From assembly GCA_937995275.1 (NCBI GenBank), contig CALKKN010000017.1:1-8104 (forward strand): a stretch of DNA of 8,104 nt, read 5' to 3'. Made by a program: the position numbers and the translations under genes. Origin of the DNA: an uncultured Lysobacterales bacterium (GTDB lineage: Bacteria; Pseudomonadota; Gammaproteobacteria; Xanthomonadales; SZUA-36). The number at the start of each line of letters is the position of its first letter. Position 1 is the stretch's first letter. Below the pieces are notes generated by a model. That model saw nothing but the letters and a program-made list of their open reading frames with translations, was not told where the DNA came from and ran no database searches. This document shows positions 6,250-8,104 of the stretch, one piece after another.

Positions 6250-6828
6250 CTAAGTCTCGATCCCCAGATCAGTACGGATCTGGGCGAACGTGGCTTCGAG
6301 CAGTTCCATTCCGTGAATGCGGGCAATTTGGCGTGCACCCTGGATGGTGGCCAAAATGGCGGCGGCCTTGGGTCGAGCCTTGCCCCGGAAATCGAACTCC
6401 TCCTGCTCGCGGCCGGTTTCCAGGACCTTGGCGAGCCAGGCCACCGTATCCCGCATCAGGCGCTCGAGGGCGCGGCGCGCCTCGTCGGACAATTCCTCGA
6501 AGTCGATCGACAACGCGCCGACCATACAAACCGGCCGGCCGCAAGCGCTCTGGTGCCGGGTGAACTCGAACAACCCCTCGAGCTGGGGCCGGGCGGGGCC
6601 GCCGTAGGCCATGAATTCCGCGGTGCCCTTGTGCAGCACGTCGAGGTTGTCCTCGATGAGCGCCTTGACCAGGTCCATCTTGCTTGGAAAGTGGTAGTGA
6701 ATGGCCGCGTTCCTGACGCCCAGCGGTTGGGCGATGTCCCGGTAGCTGAAGCCATTCATGCCGCGCTGCAACAGCAGCCGGTGGGCTGCCTGGATGATGC
6801 TTTCCCTGGTGTTGGCGCTTTGGTTCAT
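6250..6828 (-). CDS. TetR/AcrR-family transcriptional repressor
   Basis: A 192-residue regulator with a classic TetR N-terminal helix-turn-helix: TRESIIQAAHRLLLQRG (7-23), then FSYRDIAQPLGVRNAAIHYHFPSK (27-50) with the recognition helix and the HYHFPSK signature, and a helical ligand-binding half (about 55-190). Two cysteines, Cys96 and Cys101 in ACGRPVCMVG, sit in the ligand domain, in a region where some relatives such as NemR carry a reactive cysteine; a redox or electrophile-sensing role is only a possibility. The ATG has a weak ribosome site. The promoter in front is good, and a palindrome covers its -10 box, so it likely represses itself. The gene downstream carries the same palindrome. 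The ligand cannot be told from sequence. Confidence 0.95.
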   Translation of the reverse strand: MNQSANTRESIIQAAHRLLLQRGMNGFSYRDIAQPLGVRNAAIHYHFPSKMDLVKALIEDNLDVLHKGTAEFMAYGGPARPQLEGLFEFTRHQSACGRPVCMVGALSIDFEELSDEARRALERLMRDTVAWLAKVLETGREQEEFDFRGKARPKAAAILATIQGARQIARIHGMELLEATFAQIRTDLGIET

Positions 6829-6851
6829 CGATGTTTCGTGTATGTAATTTA

Positions 6852-6867
6852 CTTACTTGTAGGTAAG
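6852..6867. promoter_or_regulatory. Predicted TetR operator 2, autoregulatory, over the tetR promoter
   Basis: CTTACTTGTAGGTAAG has 5-base perfect arms, extended by one more pair outside to ACTTAC-N6-GTAAGT (6851-6868). Further out, ATGTA (6842-6846) and TACAT (6873-6877) pair around exactly the same centre, so the dyad may span 36 bases. It overlaps the -10 box of tetR and its centre falls at the expected transcription start. The match to the site at 6215-6230 supports binding of the TetR product to both. Confidence 0.78.
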
Positions 6868-6894
6868 TTTAGTACATTCAGCGCAGTAATGCAA
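6866..6894 (-). promoter_or_regulatory. Sigma-70-type promoter of the tetR gene
   Basis: On the minus strand TTGCAT (6889-6894) and TAAACT (6866-6871) are separated by exactly 17 bases. Transcription would start near 6859, leaving a leader of about 30 bases. The predicted operator overlaps the -10 box. Confidence 0.65.
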
Positions 6895-6986
6895 GCGCTC
6901 TCGAAAAGGGCGGGCCCTGGCAGTGGTTGTTGTGAGGTTACCGGGACCGCGGGTAAGGGCTGGCCCCGGTCAGTTAGCCGGCGTGG

Positions 6987-7328
6987 TTACGGATTCTGTT
7001 CCTTCAGCGCGGCGTCGCAGCGTTGCTTGGAGAGGTAACACGGGTTGCCGATGGATCCACGGTCGTTGATGCTGTGAGTTTCCTTACCGTCGCGCGTCTT
7101 GGTGACCGCCAGCAGCGCCGGCGGCCTGAAGGCCTGAAGCTGGTAGACGCAACTGTCCCAACTGGAACCTTCCGGCAGGTCGACGACCAGAATGGCGTCC
7201 TCGCCGTAGCGGCAGGTCGCGTAATCGATGAAATGGGTTTCGCCGGCCTTGTATTCGCAGGCAATCGCGGCGCCCGACAGGGTCGCAACGGCGGTTGCGA
7301 GCGCCAGTTTCAGTACTGTGTTGTTCAT
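6987..7328 (-). CDS. Small secreted cysteine-containing protein, unknown function
   Basis: Not recognised as a named family. The 113-residue precursor starts with a clear Sec signal peptide: MNNTV, Lys7, a hydrophobic run LALATAVATLSGAAIA, and probable cleavage after AIA just before Cys24. The mature part of about 90 residues has five cysteines (24, 39, 60, 97, 104), so disulfides in the periplasm or outside the cell are likely, with one cysteine left over. If Cys24 were a lipidation site the signal would be a weak lipobox (AIAC, lacking the usual Leu). I chose the ATG at 7328 because GAGGAAGG lies 6 bases upstream; the open frame extends 42 codons further but that part looks non-coding. The gene stands alone, more than 150 bases from tetR and over 230 from arfB. 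I see no convincing promoter. Confidence 0.8.
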   Translation of the reverse strand: MNNTVLKLALATAVATLSGAAIACEYKAGETHFIDYATCRYGEDAILVVDLPEGSSWDSCVYQLQAFRPPALLAVTKTRDGKETHSINDRGSIGNPCYLSKQRCDAALKEQNP

Positions 7329-7395
7329 TTTCGCCCTTCCTCGATGGTGGTTGCCGGTCGCCGCAGGATTGACTTCCGCCGTGCCCGATAGACGC

Positions 7396-7414
7396 CTGGA
7401 GAGCTCAGCTCCAG
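7396..7414. repeat. Short hairpin upstream of the secreted-protein gene
   Basis: CTGGAG and CTCCAG pair around a 7-base loop. It would lie in the 5' leader or promoter of the minus-strand gene starting at 7328. A second small dyad, CGCACA-N8-TGTGCG, is at 7431-7450. No T-run follows, so neither looks like a terminator. The rest of the 235-base gap 7329-7563 shows no gene, and no promoter I can defend. Confidence 0.3.
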
Positions 7415-7536
7415 TGAAACACAGCGGCGGCGCACACCGTATGATGTGCGTCAAACAAGTCCCAGCAGCCGTACTTATTGCAGCTCCTGCAGCCAGGGCG
7501 CCGGCGGACGCCGACTCCCATCAGTTAGATTCGAAA

Positions 7537-7558
7537 GCCGGGGCAAAATTCAGCCGGC
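7537..7558 (-). terminator. Weak terminator-like hairpin after arfB
   Basis: Just past the arfB stop, GCCGG and CCGGC pair over a 12-base loop on the minus strand and are followed by TTTCG. The stem is only 5 bases and the T-run short, so this is a low-confidence call. Confidence 0.25.
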
Positions 7559-7563
7559 GGAGG

Positions 7564-7977
7564 TCAGAGATAGTCCTTCGTACGCAGCTTTTTCGTCTCG
7601 CTGCGTTTCCTCTTTTCGCTCAGGCGTCTCTCTTTGGCCGCCCGACCGGGTCGGGTGGGTATCCGCTTGCGCGGCGTACGGGTGGCGGCCAGCAGCACTT
7701 CCTGCAGGCGGCGGATGGCTTCCTGGCGGTTGCGCTCCCGGGTGCGGTGATTCTGTGCCTTGATGACCAGCACGCCGTCGGCCGTTATCCGGCTGTCGCC
7801 GCTTTGCAGCAGGCGCTCCCGGACGTCGTCCGGCAGGGAGGGCGAATTCAGGTCGAAGCGGAGGTGTATGGCGGTGGCGACCTTGTTCACGTTCTGGCCG
7901 CCCGCGCCCTGGGCGCGGATGGCGGACAGTTCGATCTCGTCGTCGGGAATCTCCAGTTTGTCGCTGATACGGACCAC
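7564..7977 (-). CDS. arfB: ArfB (YaeJ), peptidyl-tRNA hydrolase for ribosome rescue
   Basis: Releases nascent chains from ribosomes stalled on broken mRNAs: the GGQ domain enters the peptidyl transferase centre and the basic tail reads the empty mRNA channel. The 137-residue product has AIRAQGAGGQNVNK with GGQ at 26-28, the same position as in E. coli ArfB, then AIHLRFDLNSPSLPDDVRERLL and DGVLVIKAQ, a linker, and a highly basic tail (about 100-133, with PTRPGRAAKERRLSEKRKR) that matches the ArfB ribosome-binding tail. The tail separates it from release factors RF1/RF2, which lack it and are much longer. The start is GTG (MVRIS, against MIVIS in E. coli). TATAGT at 7984-7989 lies only 6 bases upstream, so the transcript may have almost no leader. 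A gene on the same strand ends 45 bases upstream. Confidence 0.96.
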   Translation of the reverse strand: MVRISDKLEIPDDEIELSAIRAQGAGGQNVNKVATAIHLRFDLNSPSLPDDVRERLLQSGDSRITADGVLVIKAQNHRTRERNRQEAIRRLQEVLLAATRTPRKRIPTRPGRAAKERRLSEKRKRSETKKLRTKDYL

Positions 7978-7983
7978 CTGCCC

Positions 7984-7989
7984 ACTATA
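7984..7989 (-). promoter_or_regulatory. Possible -10 box just before arfB
   Basis: TATAGT on the minus strand ends 6 bases before the GTG start of arfB. Transcription would then begin at or next to the start codon. No good -35 is seen 17 bases upstream, so arfB could instead be read from the upstream gene. Confidence 0.3.
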
Positions 7990-8022
7990 GCGCGTTCAGG
8001 CCTCGAAATTGGGTGGCAGCGG

Positions 8023-8104
8023 TCAGTTCCGACCCGTTTCTCGAGTGGCGCGTATCAGCACGGCGGCGCCGGCGGCCATGATGACGAGACCGGGTACCGA
8101 AAGC
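8023..8104 (-). CDS. C-terminal end of a probable membrane protein (cut by window edge)
   Basis: One minus-strand frame stays open from the right edge to a TGA and encodes about 26 residues: LSVPGLVIMAAGAAVLIRA followed by TRETGRN. This is one hydrophobic helix followed by a short charged tail, as at the end of many inner-membrane proteins. The other two minus frames give arginine-rich or early-stopped sequence. Too little is present to name a family. It ends 45 bases before arfB and may be cotranscribed with it. Confidence 0.5.
   Translation of the reverse strand, partial: LSVPGLVIMAAGAAVLIRATRETGRN

Noticed and set aside
6907..6970. GC-rich hairpins downstream of the secreted-protein gene (AGGGCGGGCCCT at 6907-6918; ACCGGG/CCCGGT at 6940-6970)
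   Set aside because: The first has a short stem with a tiny loop before a TTTT run, the second a 19-base loop and no T-run; neither is a convincing terminator.
7329..7454. 42-residue extension of the secreted protein
   Set aside because: It would bury the signal peptide and ignore the good GAGGAAGG ribosome site at the internal ATG.

Overview
The window is GC-rich, densely packed bacterial DNA with little intergenic space. The gene content (a split oleA-oleB-oleC cluster, a ClsC-like lipoprotein, a proteobacterial ArfB) and a REP doublet of the GGAGCGGCTTCAGCCGC type fit a high-GC gammaproteobacterium, perhaps of the Xanthomonadales/Lysobacterales kind. That placement is inference from gene families, not from a marker gene.

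Left part (1-2287, minus strand): the head of a long-chain olefin operon in the order oleA, oleB, oleC. OleC is cut by the window edge after 125 residues. OleA joins two fatty acyl chains, OleC makes a beta-lactone from the reduced product, and OleB removes CO2 to give the cis-olefin. The OleD reductase is not in the window and may lie beyond the left edge. The genes are tightly coupled: oleA and oleB overlap by 1 base, oleB and oleC by 38 bases.

Middle part (2403-5687, plus strand): a divergent three-gene run. It holds a 4'-phosphopantetheinyl transferase, a lipoprotein of the phospholipase D/cardiolipin synthase type with two HKD motifs, and a membrane-anchored HExxH zinc metallopeptidase. 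Gaps are 12 and 3 bases, so it is likely one operon. The 115-base divergent spacer carries a possible oleA promoter and a small dyad. The block as a whole concerns lipids and the cell envelope.

At 5708-5788 a REP doublet (REPIN) with 25-base inverted arms sits between two converging genes and probably also ends transcription.

Right part (5806-8104, minus strand): a small four-helix membrane protein of unknown function; a TetR-family repressor; a short secreted cysteine-containing protein; ArfB, the ribosome rescue hydrolase; and the C-terminal tail of a membrane protein running off the right edge. The most informative regulatory signal is a pair of matching 16-base palindromes, CTTACTGATAAGTAAG and CTTACTTGTAGGTAAG. 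One lies in front of the membrane protein gene; the other covers the tetR promoter. This predicts a self-regulating repressor whose visible target is the unknown membrane protein.

No tRNA, rRNA, CRISPR array, insertion sequence or phage gene was seen. No clearly new multi-gene system stands out. The best candidates for novelty are the TetR/membrane-protein unit and the ole/phosphopantetheinyl transferase/cardiolipin synthase neighbourhood.
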